A stretch of 64,000 nucleotides of DNA from Ipomoea triloba (GCF_003576645.1 NC_044920.1:1797730-1861729); one strand, 5' to 3'. Shown: positions 33,035-43,590, counted from the first letter of the stretch. Numbers and translations: made by a program. Notes: generated by a model from the sequence alone, not told the origin.

Positions 33035-33148
33035 CCAAAGACCTTGTGGTCAAGTGGCATCCGATGTTCCGATTAACACTCTCACATGGATGATGGGAGT
33101 AGCTATGAACAGATACTACATTGTAACAAAGTCAGTAGTACTCAAAAA
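33035..33148 (+). mobile_element. tRNA-derived SINE, copy 3
   Basis: Starts CCAAAGACCTTGTGGTCAAG and ends in 'cagtagtactcaaaa'. Perfect 18-bp target duplication ATATTTCAAATACATTTG (33017-33034 and 33149-33166). Shorter in the middle than copies 2 and 5. Confidence 0.9.
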
Positions 33149-33843
33149 ATATTTCAAATACATTTGGCATATCTATAGATGCTTGTATATATGTATATGT
33201 AAACAATGCGTTTGGCCAAAAAAAACTTGTCAATATACCTTATTGCATTTGGGATATATAATTTTTTTATAAAAAAAAAAGTAATACAAAAATAGTGATG
33301 CACTTGATAAATGCATTTTAAGGTTCAGTACTAAAAATGCATTTTTCACAAATTTTTTTTATTTTTATCTATTACTATCAACTAATATTTGTACCCGTGT
33401 GATGCATTACCATAAATAATAATAGTATAATGATATAATTAAACAACGTAACACAATATAATAATAATAATAAAAGAGAATATGTACAGAACAAATTTTT
33501 TTTGAGTACTAATAAAAAAAAAGCTGTTTTCAAAAAAAAAAAAAAAAAGCTTTTACCTTGCAAGCTATTGCATTCCTATCATTTGAAAAGGCAAGAAACT
33601 TGAGAAAATTCCCCAAAACCAATGCAAGTGCAATAGAGAACCAGGACAATTAAAAGCTTGCCCGCCTTTGGATTAACAACAAAAAGAAAGGAGGGCTTTT
33701 GCCCAGACCATCTCCAAAGAAGTCACTAAAATACTACTCCGTATTTTGATAAAACTTTGATTCAACCTTCCTCCAAGGAAGAAACAAAATTTTACACCAA
33801 AATGGTGTTAACACTATTCATTTACACCATTTTAGTATAGAAT

Positions 33844-33930
33844 GCCTAGAGTTAGCGTGTGTTGTGCGCATCAGCAACACCCAATTAGTGCGTGTACACC
33901 ACGTGCCTTCTACGCTCTTAAATCTACAGA
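33844..33930 (+). repeat. Repeat X, copy 1, fused to a copia tail
   Basis: The X core contains GTGTGTTGTGCGCATCAGC, 'aacacccaattagtgcgtg' and a CACGTG. It joins copia RNase H sequence directly at about 33930. Confidence 0.75.
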
Positions 33931-34278
33931 GGCTGAGTATCGTGTTTTGGCAATTAAATGCGGCTGCAGAAGTTCTTTGGCTCAAGAATTTGTTACAAGA
34001 ATTGAAGTTGTGTCTAGACAAACCCCCGGTAGTGTTATGTGACAACCTAAGCGTCACATATGTTTGTAAGAATTCGGTGTTCCATTCACGCATGAAACAT
34101 TTGGCACTGGACTACTTTTTCGTCCGAGAATTGGTTACTTCTGGTGTGCTGGTTGTACAACATATTCCTTCTACTGCTCAGCTCGTTGATCTTCTTACCA
34201 AGCCGCTCGGACGACATTTGTTCCTTCAGTTTTGGTCCAAGATTGGAGTCTCCGACAGATCCTCAATCTTGCGGGGGC
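33928..34278 (+). pseudogene. Copia RNase H/polyprotein 3' end fragment
   Basis: Reads as the C-terminal part of a Ty1/copia polyprotein, including TEAEYR, LWLKNLLQEL, 'VLCDNLSV', 'KHLALDYFFVREL' and LVDLLTKPL. The first few codons lie in another frame from the remainder, so it is frameshifted. A G-rich tract GCGGGGGCG (about 34271-34279) looks like a polypurine tract, and TGTTAAGCC... then begins a 3' LTR. Everything 5' of the RNase H is missing. Confidence 0.85.
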
Positions 34279-34470
34279 GTGTTAAGCCTATATGTGACTG
34301 ATATTTTCGTACATTTATTTATCTGTTCTAAATTCATTCCTGTAGACTAGTTTCTGTTGTAACTTCTCCTACTTCTCCTCTATTGTATACTATTTATAGC
34401 CTGCTCATTTGTTCATTAATATACAAGATAGTTTTACTCCATAGCTTTACACACAGTTTATTTCGGTTAT
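34279..34470 (+). repeat. Probable 3' LTR of the truncated copia
   Basis: Starts TGTTAAGCC just after the purine tract and contains 'tgttgtaacttctcc' and 'tatttatagcctgctc'. Its right edge is not defined because no second LTR is present. Confidence 0.5.
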
Positions 34471-34837
34471 TCGGTGGCCTTATATATATATATATAGTAC
34501 TGAGTTATTCGGTGACAGCGATTATTAAAGGTTCATACACAATAAATAACCAAATAGCTAAGTAACAGAAATTATTTTTAGCCTTATAACCGATAATTAA
34601 AATTATCCATTGATTTGTTTATCGGCTTTTGGTTTCGTTAGTTTCTCGGTAATTATGTTCACCCCTACATTTCAATTTTTATAATCTTTTGAATTTTGAT
34701 TATTCACTTAATTAATTTAAAGATTTTTTAATTTTTAAATTATGTGGGCCAGTTTCCTAAATAAATAATAATAATTATGTGGCCAAGTTTGCACCCCCAC
34801 AAGCCCACAAGCTATGTAAGTGTGCTTTTGTGCGTGA

Positions 34838-35842
34838 AAATGGGAAGCCCAGGACTAATCTTCTCCACATATGCAAAATGAGGAGCTGGCAATCCGGCAA
34901 TTGTTATGCCGTGGACCCAGGTCCACCTTGCAAGGTGGACCTGGGTCTAAATTCACATACACTATACTCTATATTCACATATACTGTACTCTACATTCAC
35001 ATTTTGTAAACTCCACATTCACATACATTATACTCTACATTCACACTTTGTAAACTCTACATTCACACTTTGTAAACTCCACATTCACACATTACAAGAT
35101 TATATGTTTAGTAACTATATTACCACTGTTATGCATTCACACATTCAAAACTTTATATTCACAGGTCCTATACTCTATATTTACAACTTGAGAACTTCAC
35201 ATTCACACATTATAGGGCTACAAGTTGCTAGAACTTTTAACTCTATTACAGATTCACACATGCATAACTCTACATTCACGATTTCTATACTTTATATTAA
35301 CAATTTGAAACCTCCACATTCACACATTTCTGGACAACTCTACATTCACACAATCATAAATGTACATTCACGATTCCTATACTCTACATTCACACTTTGA
35401 AACCTCTACATTCACACATTTTTAGACAACTCTATATTTAGCAATATATTTACTAATTTTAAAAAAAAAAATAAATAAAAAACGACGTAGTTTTGGACCC
35501 AGGTCCACCTTGCATGGTGGACCCAGGTCCACCTTGCAAGGTGGACCTGGGTCCACAGCATAATTTGCCGCAATCCAGCCTATTCAATAAAAAACCAGAA
35601 TAAATAATTAGAACAACATAATAATCATCAAACACTGCAGATTCCTTCTAAGTACAAAAGCAAAATGCAAAGGAGTGACTAACCAAATAACATCTTGGAA
35701 AACATTCCCGAATAGTATGATCTTTACATCCAAAGATAACTCCACCTAAATCATTCTTAGGTAGATTGCGAGCATGTGTACTAAGATTGGATGCCACTTT
35801 GTTTAGTGGACGCCTTCCAGTCGTCTTCTTATTAAAATCCAT
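34838..35842 (-). pseudogene. DCD gene fragment 1 (exon 1 and part of exon 2)
   Basis: Exon 1 (ATG at 35842) encodes a DCD start with GGVIFGCKDHTIRECF, followed by a one-base deletion that destroys the expected exon end. Part of exon 2 is at 34838-34895. The 34896-35569 MITE inserted at the exon 2 acceptor and split the copy. No exon 3 or later exon follows in the right place. Confidence 0.85.
34896..35569. mobile_element. TIR element packed with 'CTACATTCACA' repeats
   Basis: 674 bp with ends GGCAATTGTTATGCCGTGG and its near-complement (CCACAGCATAATTTGCC). Each end holds palindromic blocks GTGGACCCAGGTCCACC and GGTGGACCTGGGTC. The flanking 7-bp duplication GCAATCC is at 34889-34895 and 35570-35576. 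The interior is about two dozen degenerate units of 10-15 bp built on 'ctctacattcacac'. No coding capacity. Confidence 0.85.
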
Positions 35843-35859
35843 TCTATCAACCACTTTGT

Positions 35860-36150
35860 GACAAAGGATGCTTATCAGATTGTGGGGCGGTCCACCAATA
35901 TTTATGGAATGTCACGTAGCACTCGCGTGCTGGGCAACACATCGCCCAGTCGGCCACGTGCAGTCCACGTGCCGGTTGGGGCATTAATACATTTGTTTTT
36001 TTTTTTTTTTTTTTTTTTTTTTTGTTTTTCTGTTTTTTTTTTTAAATTTGCCCCAAGCCTTTTCTTTTTCTTTTTCTATTTTCCTCCTCTCTCTTAGTTG
36101 GCACCTTAAAAATCATCCCAAAATCTCACTATTGAAATTGCTCTAACGTT
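35860..36150 (-). mobile_element. Repeat Y, copy 1
   Basis: Contains 'ccaccaatattta', 'aatgtcacgtagcactcgcgtgctg', 'cgtgcagtccacgtgccgg', then a long pyrimidine tract. Ends 'ctcactattgaaattgctctaac'. It connects a DCD exon 1 copy to an exon 3 copy. The full-length Y is the copy at 37730-38031. Confidence 0.7.
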
Positions 36151-36159
36151 GGTCTATTG

Positions 36160-36590
36160 AATAATCTCGACCTACAGAACGTCCAAAAATCTCAAGCAAT
36201 GGTTGAATATTATGCTCGCTAGCCTACTGCTCTGAAGTCCATGAGCTCCGATCCATTCCTCATTAGGTTGCTTTGATTGGGGAAATTTGAATGTGAAGTG
36301 ATCTTCAAATATCCAAATTTGTTCACCATATAAGAAGTTGAATTATCTTTGAATGGTGAATTCCATGCTATCTGTTCAAATGCTTTCTGGGGGCGAGAAG
36401 TACTAATTTCACTTGTTGAAGGAGTTGTAAGAATATTGTGACAGGGAAGATCATCATAATGCACTGATGATGAAGATTAAAACAATTCAATCATCTTGGC
36501 AGTTTGAAATCGGTCGAGCTCAAAAATGCCTTGTTTCGTAGTAGTTATTAACGATGATGGATGAAAACTGTTCTTCTATCAAATCAAAGC
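36160..36590 (-). pseudogene. DCD gene fragment 2 (exon 3)
   Basis: The minus strand shows scrambled exon 3 sequence: a SWQKAFEQIAWNSPFKDNSTS-like stretch, then VNKFGYLKI. It matches the linker of the parent and of the 48147-49619 gene. It has stops and frameshifts and ends at repeat X. Confidence 0.82.
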
Positions 36591-36645
36591 CCGCATGCTC
36601 TTACAAGTCCGTGAGTTTTTGTGAGCCCCATTAAAAGAAATAGAA

Positions 36646-37056
36646 GAATGCCTAGAGTTATGAGTGTTGTGCGCGTTAGCAACACCCAATTAGTGCGTGC
36701 ACACCACGTGTCTGCTATGTGCTTAAATATACAGACAATTTTTTATCCTTTTTCTTTTCCTTTACAATTCTTTTTTTTTTTTCCTCTCTCTTTCTCTATT
36801 CTTCACCCCCTTTGGCTAGAATAGCCATGATAGGATAAACAAAATTCCTAGAATTTTGAAATATAAATTAATGTAATAGCCTAAAGTTGGTGTGTGTTGT
36901 GCGCATCAGCAACACCCAATTGGTGCGTGCACACCACGTGCCTGCTAAACACCTAACTATACACTCACAACTTTTTTGCTTTCCTTTTTCTATTCCTTTA
37001 CAATTTTTTCTCTCTCTTTCTCTTTGTTGTTCACCACCTTTGGCTAGCAGAGCCAT
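36646..37056 (+). repeat. Repeat X, copies 2 and 3 in tandem
   Basis: Two copies, each with the CACGTG core (36650-36740 and 36880-36960), a pyrimidine tract and an end 'caccncctttggctag'. Flanking phrases 'aacaaaattcctaga' (36838) and 'aacaaaattcctaaa' (37069) show the unit was duplicated with its flank. Confidence 0.75.
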
Positions 37057-37239
37057 CGTACCTAGGCCAACAAAATTCCTAAATCTTTGAATTTGATTAC
37101 AAATTAATTTTTTTAAAAATTAATAATTCATACTAAAATAAATAAAAGTATAGAGGAATATGAATCAAGAAAAACGTTAGTAGTAGATTAGTAATATATG
37201 ACAGATTGAGCAATGCTACAAACCTTTTTTTCCTACAAA

Positions 37240-37740
37240 TTTTTACTCGTGTCATCATGTGATTTTATAACATTTTATAAATAGTAATCATAAAGATTGA
37301 TCGATTGTAGGAAAAGAAAGTTGTGTAAATCCTGAGTAATTTTCAAAGCATAGAACAATAAAGCATGTAGTTTTAATCCCCTGATTTATAAGAAAATTTT
37401 AAGGCACTGTTTCCTTGTTTATGACTCAATAATACCAGTTATTTTTCTAGAATTAAATATCTGGTCTTATTCATGAATATATGATATGAAGAACAAAGTT
37501 ATCTCTTTGTGTATACCACCAACTCCTTTTCGGGAGTTGAAATTCTTTCTTCTGATCTTGTTCAATTTGTCTCTCCATTAACATTGAAACATCTTTCCTC
37601 AACTACCAAGAAAATATTATAAATAAATTAGTTGGTGAAGAAGAAATCAAAGACAAAGTATAACTAGAGGGAGAAACTATCAGTTTGTCTTAGCTATGAC
37701 AGACAACTATCATAATTTTCTGTTAAGATGTAAGAACATC
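37240..37740 (-). pseudogene. DCD gene fragment 3 (exon 3 end, exon 4, intron 4)
   Basis: Exon 4 homology lies at about 37515-37605 (coiled-coil region) and the exon 3 end at 37678-37740. The intron between them and the intron below match the parent at 22500-22740 and 23540-23640. The GC donor seen in the parent is mutated here (AGACAAAC), so the copy could not splice the same way. Confidence 0.82.
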
Positions 37741-38031
37741 ACCAATAATAGTTTGGTAAGGCTTTTGGTGTGGTTTTGTGAGAAAGGAAGCTTATCAGAT
37801 GGTGGGACCCACCAATATTTAAGGAATTTCGCGTAGCACGCAACACAATGCCCAGCCAGAGCGTGCAGTGCACGTGCCGGCTAACGCGTTAACAGGTTTC
37901 TTATTATTATTTTTTTTTTTTTAAATTTGCGCCCGCCCTTTTTTTTCTTTTTCTTTCCTTGTCCTCTTTCTCTAATCGCTCTTCTAGTTGACACTTCAAA
38001 AATCTTCCCAAAACCTCACTATTGAGGTTGC
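37730..38031. mobile_element. Repeat Y, copy 2: a MITE inserted in a DCD exon 3
   Basis: Ends GAACATCACCAATAATAG and, inverted, GAGCAACCTCAATAGTGAGG. These pair and resemble the 'gagcatctccaat' hAT-MITE type of terminal repeat. DCD exon 3 sequence continues on both sides, so this is a real insertion and defines Y as about 300 bp. The interior has 'gtgggacccaccaatattta', 'gtgcagtgcacgtgccgg' and a pyrimidine tract. Confidence 0.8.
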
Positions 38032-38034
38032 TCT

Positions 38035-38410
38035 AGCATTGGTCCACGGAATAATCTTGACCCACAGAAGGTCTAGGAGTCTCGAGCAACGGTTGAATAT
38101 TATGCCCGTCAGCCCACATATTAGAAGTTGAATTATTTTTGAACAGTGAACTCCACGCTTTCTGTTCAAATACTTTCTATGGGCAAGAGGTACTAGCTTC
38201 ACTTGTCGGAGGAGTTGTATGAATATTGTGAGAGTGAAGACCATCATAAGGCACTGATGATGAAGATGAAATAATTCGATCAGCTTGGCAGTTTGAAACC
38301 CGTCCAGCTCAAACAAAAAATGTCTTATTTCATATATAGTAGTTATCAACGATGATGGAGAAAAATATTTCTTCTGTCTAATCAAAGTTCGCAAGGTGTT
38401 ACAAATAGCG
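38035..38410 (-). pseudogene. DCD gene fragment 4 (exon 3)
   Basis: Exon 3 homology on the minus strand, from a FELDGFQTAKLIELF stretch (about 38275-38320) through the linker. Frames are broken by indels. It ends at repeat X (38438) in place of the exon 3 acceptor. Confidence 0.82.
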
Positions 38411-38437
38411 AGTTTTTGTGAGCCCCATTAAAAAAAT

Positions 38438-38580
38438 GTTTAGAGTTGGCGTGTGTTGTGCGTATTAACAACACACAATTAGTGTGTGCACACAACGTGC
38501 CTTCTAAGTGCGCAATTCTAGACTGGCAATTTTTTTCTTTTTCCTTTTCCTTTACAATTCTTTTTTTTTTCTCTCTTTTA
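38438..38580 (+). repeat. Repeat X, copy 4
   Basis: GTGTGTTGTGCGTATTAACAACAC core, then a pyrimidine-rich run. It joins exon 3 on one side and exon 4 on the other. Confidence 0.75.
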
Positions 38581-39034
38581 GTTCATACCAGCTCCTTCTC
38601 GAGAGTCGTAAATTCTTTCTTCTTGTTCCATTTGTCTCTTCATCAACATTGAAACATCTCTTGTTCATACCAACAACCTCAAATACACCGTGAAGCTTCC
38701 GATCACTATAGTTAAAAAGAAAAAGAGGAAGCCCAGGACTAATCTTCTTCACATATGCAAATTAAAATGTGGAGCTGGCATTCCTATTCAATCAAAAATC
38801 AGAAACAACATAATAATCATCAAACACTGCATATTCCTTCTAAGTAGAAAAGCACAATATGTAAAGGAGTGGCTAACCGAATAACATCTTGGAAAAACAT
38901 TCCTGAATGGTATGATCTTTACATCCAAAGATAACTCCACCTAAATCATTCTTAGGTAGATTGCGAGCAGGTGCACTAAGATTGGATGCCACTTTGTTTA
39001 CTGGATGCCTTCCAGTCTTCTTATTAAAATACAT
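38581..39034 (-). pseudogene. DCD gene fragment 5 (exon 1 - exon 2 - exon 4, exon 3 missing)
   Basis: Exon 1 (ATG at 39034) is intact through ECFSKMLFG. Exon 2 (about 38680-38790) carries KISPGLPLFLFNYSDRKLHG. It then runs directly into exon 4-like sequence (38581-38660) without exon 3. The same exon 2/exon 4 fusion is seen at about 47160. Confidence 0.85.
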
Positions 39035-39051
39035 TCTATCAACCACTTTGT

Positions 39052-39300
39052 GAGAAAGGATGCTTATCAAATTGTGGGACCCACCAATATTTAGGGAATG
39101 TCATCCGGAGCTCGCGTGCTGCGAAACACATCGCCTACTCGGGTCCGTGCAGTGCACGTGCCGGCTGGCACATTAATAGGTTTGCTATTTTTTTTTCCTT
39201 TTTTCTTCTTTTTCTTCTTTTCTTTTTTCTCATTCCCTCATCTCTCTCTTAGTTGGCACCTCAAAAATATCCCAAAACCTCACTATTGAGGTTGCTCTAA
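39052..39300. mobile_element. Repeat Y, copy 3
   Basis: GTGGGACCCACCAATATTTA, CTCGCGTGCTGCG, 'gtgcagtgcacgtgccgg', pyrimidine tract, 'cactattgaggttgctc'. It lies between a DCD exon 1 and an exon 3 exactly as copy 1 does. Confidence 0.75.
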
Positions 39301-39775
39301 GGTTGGTCTATTGAATAATCTCGACCCAGAGATGTCCAGGAATCTCGAGCAATGGTTGAATATTATGCCCGCTAGCCTACTGCTTTGAAGTCCATGAGTT
39401 CGATTCCTTATTAGGTTGCTTTGATGGGGAAATTTGGATGTGAAGTGGTCTTCAAATATCCAAATTTGTTCACCATATAAGAAGTTGATTTATCTTTGAA
39501 GGGTGAATTCCATGCTATCTGTTCAAATGCTTTTTGTCGGCAAGAGGTAGTAATTTCACTTGTTGAAGGAGTTGTAAGAATATTGTTACAGGGAAGATCA
39601 TCATAATGCACTAATGGTGAAGATTAAAACAATTCAATTATCTTGGTAGTTTGAAATCGGTCGACCTCAAAAATGCCTTGTTTCGTAGTAGTTATTAACG
39701 ATGATGGATGAAAACTGTTCTTCTATCAAATCAAAGCCCGCATGCTCTTACAAGTAGTGAGTTTTTGTGAGCCCC
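39301..39775 (-). pseudogene. DCD gene fragment 6 (exon 3)
   Basis: Close to fragment 2 (36160-36590), including the AFEQIAWNSPF stretch. The block exon 1-Y-exon 3-X therefore exists twice in this orientation. Confidence 0.82.
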
Positions 39776-39789
39776 ATTAAAAGAAATAG

Positions 39790-40025
39790 AAGAATGCCTA
39801 GAGTTATGAGTGTTGTGCGCATCGACAACACCAATTACTGCGTGCACACCACGTGCCTGCTAAGTGCTTAAATATACGGACAATTTTTTTTCCTTTTTCT
39901 TTTCCTTTACAATTCTTGTTTGTTTTCATCTCCTTTTTCTTTTCCTTTACAATTCTTGTTTGTTTTCATCTCTCTTTCTCTCTATTCATCTATTCTTCAC
40001 CCCCTTTGGCTAGAATAGCGATGAT
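39790..40025 (+). repeat. Repeat X, copy 5
   Basis: Core with CACGTGCCTGCTAAGTGC, a pyrimidine tract with a direct duplication of TCTCCTTTTTC-like sequence, then 'caccccctttggctagaatagc'. Confidence 0.75.
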
Positions 40026-40084
40026 AGGATAAACAAAATTTTGAATTTGATTATAAATTAATGTAAACTAAAATTAATAATGCA

Positions 40085-40275
40085 TGCTGAAAACAATTCG
40101 ATCAGCTTGGCAGTTTGAAATCGGTCCAGCTCAAACAAAAAATGCATTGTTTCATAGTCTTTATCAATGATGATTCTGTCAAATCAAAGCCAACATGTTC
40201 ATACAAGTAGTGACTTTTTGTGAGCCCAATTAAAAAAAGTAGAAGATTGCCTAGAGGTGTGTGTTGTGCGCGTCA
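40085..40275 (-). pseudogene. DCD gene fragment 7 (5' part of exon 3) with a broken X
   Basis: Short exon 3 homology ('cagcttggcagtttgaaatcggtcc' region) followed by a truncated X core at 40250-40275. Confidence 0.7.
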
Positions 40276-40327
40276 TTTTTTTGCTCATTTTTTTGCTCAA
40301 CCTACTGAAGCAGAGGACCAGATATTT

Positions 40328-40445
40328 TTTTTCTCAACATACTGAAGCCCAACAAAGTCAACATTGCCCACATTGAGGCTCAAACCCATGACCTCCTACT
40401 TGGGAGAATCACTTCATACCGCTTGACCACAAGGCCTTTGATAAT
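40328..40445 (-). mobile_element. tRNA-derived SINE, copy 4
   Basis: Minus-strand head GGCCTTGTGGTCAAGCGG, B-box-like 'gggtttgagcctcaatg' and tail into A-rich. Perfect 14-bp target duplication AGGACCAGATATTT (40314-40327 and 40446-40459). A further fragment of a SINE 3' end precedes it (about 40288-40310). Confidence 0.88.
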
Positions 40446-40709
40446 AGGACCAGATATTTAATTATAGGAAAGTGACTAGTATTATCTTGTCATAAACTAG
40501 ACTAGGAAATAGTTCCTTAAAAGTTTCTATGAATTAGGGGATAAAAACTACATAATCTACAGTGCTATGTTTTTGTATTGGATTCAATTTTTTATTTTCC
40601 GTTTTGTTTGATTTAAGATAATGCGGTGCTTTTCCAAGTTCATAGGGGTGTTCTAGAAAAGAGTTCATAGGGGTGTTCTAGAAAAGATAATGTGGCTTAG
40701 GCTGTTGGC

Positions 40710-41254
40710 CGGAAATTATATCGTGGACCGTGGTCCACAATGCATTGTGGACCGCGCATCAAAACGACGTCGTTTTGATTAATGAAAACAGACGGATGAA
40801 TTCGCGCCACTCACTTTCAGTTCATATACACTGCAGTTACATTTCAACACAACTGCAGTTACACTTAAACACAACTACAGTTACATTTTGATATAACTAC
40901 ACTTTCATTCGATAATATAAAAACACAAATGTGAAACTGTTATTCAGTATCTTTTCATATACACTGCAGTTACATTTCAACACAACTACAGTTACATTTC
41001 GATATAACTACAGCTTCATTCGATAATATAAAACACAAATGTGAAACTGTTATTCAGTATCTTTTCATATACACTGTAGTTACATTTCAACACAACTACA
41101 GTTACATTTCAATATAACTACAGTTTCATTCGATAATATCAAAACAAATGTAAGGTAGTATCTTTTGAGATGAACTGTAGTGTTAATTACGGGCGCCGTC
41201 TCCTACTTACTGAAACGACGTCGCTTTGGGACCGCGGTCCACGGTATACGAACT
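40710..41254. mobile_element. Mutator-like MITE of the 'GGTCCAC' family with internal tandem repeats
   Basis: Ends TATATCGTGGACCGTGGTCC and, inverted, GTATACCGTGGACCGCGGTCC-like sequence. An inner pair AAACGACGTCG is also inverted. Perfect direct flanks GGCTGTTGGC (40700-40709 and 41255-41264), 9-10 bp as expected for Mutator-type elements. The interior holds about three units of roughly 100 bp ('cactgcagttacatttcaac', 'aaatgtgaaactgttattcag'). Confidence 0.88.
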
Positions 41255-41324
41255 GGCTGTTGGCAACAAAGATTAACAAAGCTTTCACGAGCTTATTTGT
41301 TGTTGGTGATTCACACAACACACA

Positions 41325-41585
41325 TTAGTTATTGTATGGTCCACATAATGCTGTGTGGACCATAACAAAATGTACATTTTTGACATGTTAAATGTACATT
41401 ATTTGTGTACTGAATGTACATTATACAATATAATGTACATTCAATACACAAATAATGTACATCCCTTGAATACACTGTTCATTTTTAATATACTAAAAGT
41501 ACATTATTTTTATACTGAATATACATTATTTGATAGTATGGTTCACACAGTTATGTGGATCATTGTCCACACAATATTGATTGCC
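41325..41585. mobile_element. Small 'GGTCCAC'-family TIR element
   Basis: Left end TTGTATGGTCCACATAATG with the partner 'tgtgtggacc'. Right end ATGGTTCACACAGTTATG and TCATTGTCCACACAAT. The interior has repeated 'aatgtacatt' palindromes. A fold-back-like fragment follows at 41637-41790 ('gcccccaactatac'). Confidence 0.65.
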
Positions 41586-42008
41586 TAAATAGGTTGTGGG
41601 TTCAAACAGGCCCACATAATATTTTTTTTTTTTTGGGATATGGGTCAAATAAGCCCCCCAACTATACTCAAATACATGTGTAATTGAACCATTCAACTTC
41701 AAAAAACTCCAATTAAAATCTCAAACTTACAACAAAAAAGTGCAATTACTCTATTTTGTAGGTTACATTCAAGTAACCTGTAAATTATTTATTGATTTGA
41801 TTTTTTAAGCTTATTTGGCTGGCTAACATGCTATCCACATATTTTTAAAAATGATATATAATACAAAATTTTTATTTTGATTAACTAGTTAATAATAATA
41901 ACAAATTGTAATAAAGTCAATAGTATTCAAAACAAAATATTATTCAATGTTGTTTGCGCCTACCACCACCACTTTTTCCCGGAGGATGGCATCGTGAAGT
42001 TCTGTACT

Positions 42009-42152
42009 GCTAAGCACAGTGCTTCTAGCATGACAGAGACCGCCAAGGAGCGAGTGGAGCAGACGACAGGCAACGCCAGTGAGAAGACTGAGTCAGCGAT
42101 GGGCAAGGCATCCAACACTGCCCAGAGAGAAAGAGAGAAAAAAGAATTTTAA
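42009..42152 (+). pseudogene. LEA-like gene fragment
   Basis: In frame it reads a lysine/glutamate/threonine-rich helix, MTETAKERVEQTTGNASEKT and then ESAMGKASNTAQ, as in late embryogenesis abundant (LEA_4-type) proteins. Composition is far richer in G+C than its surroundings. It runs into the purine tract of repeat X, which supplies the last codons and stop. No start codon, promoter or second exon is seen. A captured exon piece is the likeliest reading. Confidence 0.45.
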
Positions 42153-42262
42153 AGGAAAAGAAAAATGAAAAAAAAGTTATCAGTATAGATTTACGCGCTT
42201 AGCAGGCACGTGGTGTGCACGCACTAAATATGTGGTGCTGATGCTCACAACACACACCAACA

Positions 42263-42265
<3 letters not shown>
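42118..42265 (-). repeat. Repeat X, inverted copy 6
   Basis: Purine tract, then GGCACGTGGTGTGCACGCAC and 'atgctcacaacacacacc' in the reverse orientation. Confidence 0.7.

Positions 42266-42267
<2 letters not shown>

Positions 42268-42299
<32 letters not shown>
42268..42299. repeat. (AT)n tract
   Basis: Simple AT run at the end of an inverted X copy. Confidence 0.8.
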
Positions 42300-42301
<2 letters not shown>

Positions 42302-42449
42302 GTTAGTTATTCAGTGATAGCGGTTTTGAACTGGTGATAAAGGACATAATAACCAAATAGTCGAATTTTTTTTTCTTGTAACCGAGAAGCGACGATAACC
42401 AAAATTTTCAGTCAATTTTTCTCAGTTTTTCAGTAATTATGCTCACCCC

Positions 42450-42640
42450 TACCTGCTAGCCAAAGGTGGTGAACAACAAAGAGAAAGAGAGAGAGAAAAA
42501 ATAAAAAAGAATTATAAAGGGAACGAAAAGGAAAACAAAAAAGTTGTCAGTATAGATTTATGCACTCAGCACGCACATGGTGTGCACGCACCAATTGGGT
42601 GTTGCTGATGTGCATAACACACACCAACTCTAGGCATTCT
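42450..42640 (-). repeat. Repeat X, inverted copy 7
   Basis: Starts 'gctagccaaaggtggtgaac', has a purine tract, then GGTGTGCACGCACCAATTGG and 'aacacacaccaactctagg'. Confidence 0.75.
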
Positions 42641-42659
42641 TCTATTTCTTTAATGGGGC

Positions 42660-42975
42660 TTATAAAAACTCACTTGCAGGACCATGCAAGCTTTGATTTG
42701 ACAGAAGAATAGTTTTTCTCCATCATTGTTGAAAACTACTTTGAAACAAGCCATTTTTTGTTTGAGTTGGACCTGTTTCAAACTACGAAGCTGATCGAAT
42801 TGTTTTCATCTTCATCATCAGTGCATTATGATGGTATTCACTCTCACAATATCCTTACAACTCCTCCGACAAGTGAAGCTAGTACCTCCGGGCTCTCGCC
42901 CACAGAAAGCATTTGAACAAACAACATGGAGTTCACTGTTCAAAGATAATTAAACTTCTTATTCAGTGGACCTTT
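42660..42975 (+). pseudogene. DCD gene fragment 8 (exon 3), plus strand
   Basis: Plus-strand exon 3 homology: FELDLFQTTKLIELFSSSSS-like sequence near 42755-42815, then the linker with an AFEQTTWSSLF-like piece. Frames broken. First of the inverted fragments. Confidence 0.8.
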
Positions 42976-42989
42976 TATGGGTTGCTATT

Positions 42990-43590
42990 ATTCAGTGGAC
43001 CAACATTACATCTTATATATATATCATCTGTTCATGAATACGATCCAGGGTCGACCCAGAGGGGGTGCAGGGTGAGCACCTGCCCAGGGCCCATCTCTGT
43101 AGGGGGCCATAGGTCATAAGATATACGGAATATTATATATATAATATATATTACTTATTATATATTAAAAAATAATAGGGTTAATTGTTTCTGGAAGTCG
43201 AGAACTGAACTCACGAAACTGAAAAAGACGCCGCACACCCATCGCTCACGCCGCCCAGGAGTATGAGGGTCACTGGTCGCGCCTACGCTACAGCAACCAC
43301 CAATGCAGTAATGCCCTAATCGCCTGCGACCTGCCTAATATGCCATTGCAAAGGTATTTTATGAATTGCATAATGCATATTGCCTTATTATTGTAATGCT
43401 GTTTGTGGAATCTTAAATTCCTAATTTGAGTAATTGTCAATTTGTCATTTAAATAATTAAATAAATTAGGAATTTAGTTTTCAAATGAATTGCAGAATTG
43501 TGGATTAATTAGGAATTGACGAATTGTAATTTTGACATTAGGAATTTAGTTTGCGGAATTGCATATTTGGTTGTATGATTGTTTAGGAAT
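42990..43590. other. Mixed sequence without a clear gene
   Basis: Includes a G+C-richer stretch (43200-43335) that could be a captured exon or leader, but it has no recognisable protein. A 'gagcacctgcccagggccc' segment at 43070-43092 looks repeat-derived. Confidence 0.35.

Noticed and set aside
33842..34042. Short frames reading VRISNTQLVRAHHV-like peptides here and at several X copies
   Set aside because: They are translations of repeat X and end in unrelated sequence at each site.
34930..35440. Regularly spaced direct repeats, CRISPR-like at first sight
   Set aside because: Units are 10-15 bp, degenerate, without unique spacers, and inside a plant MITE.
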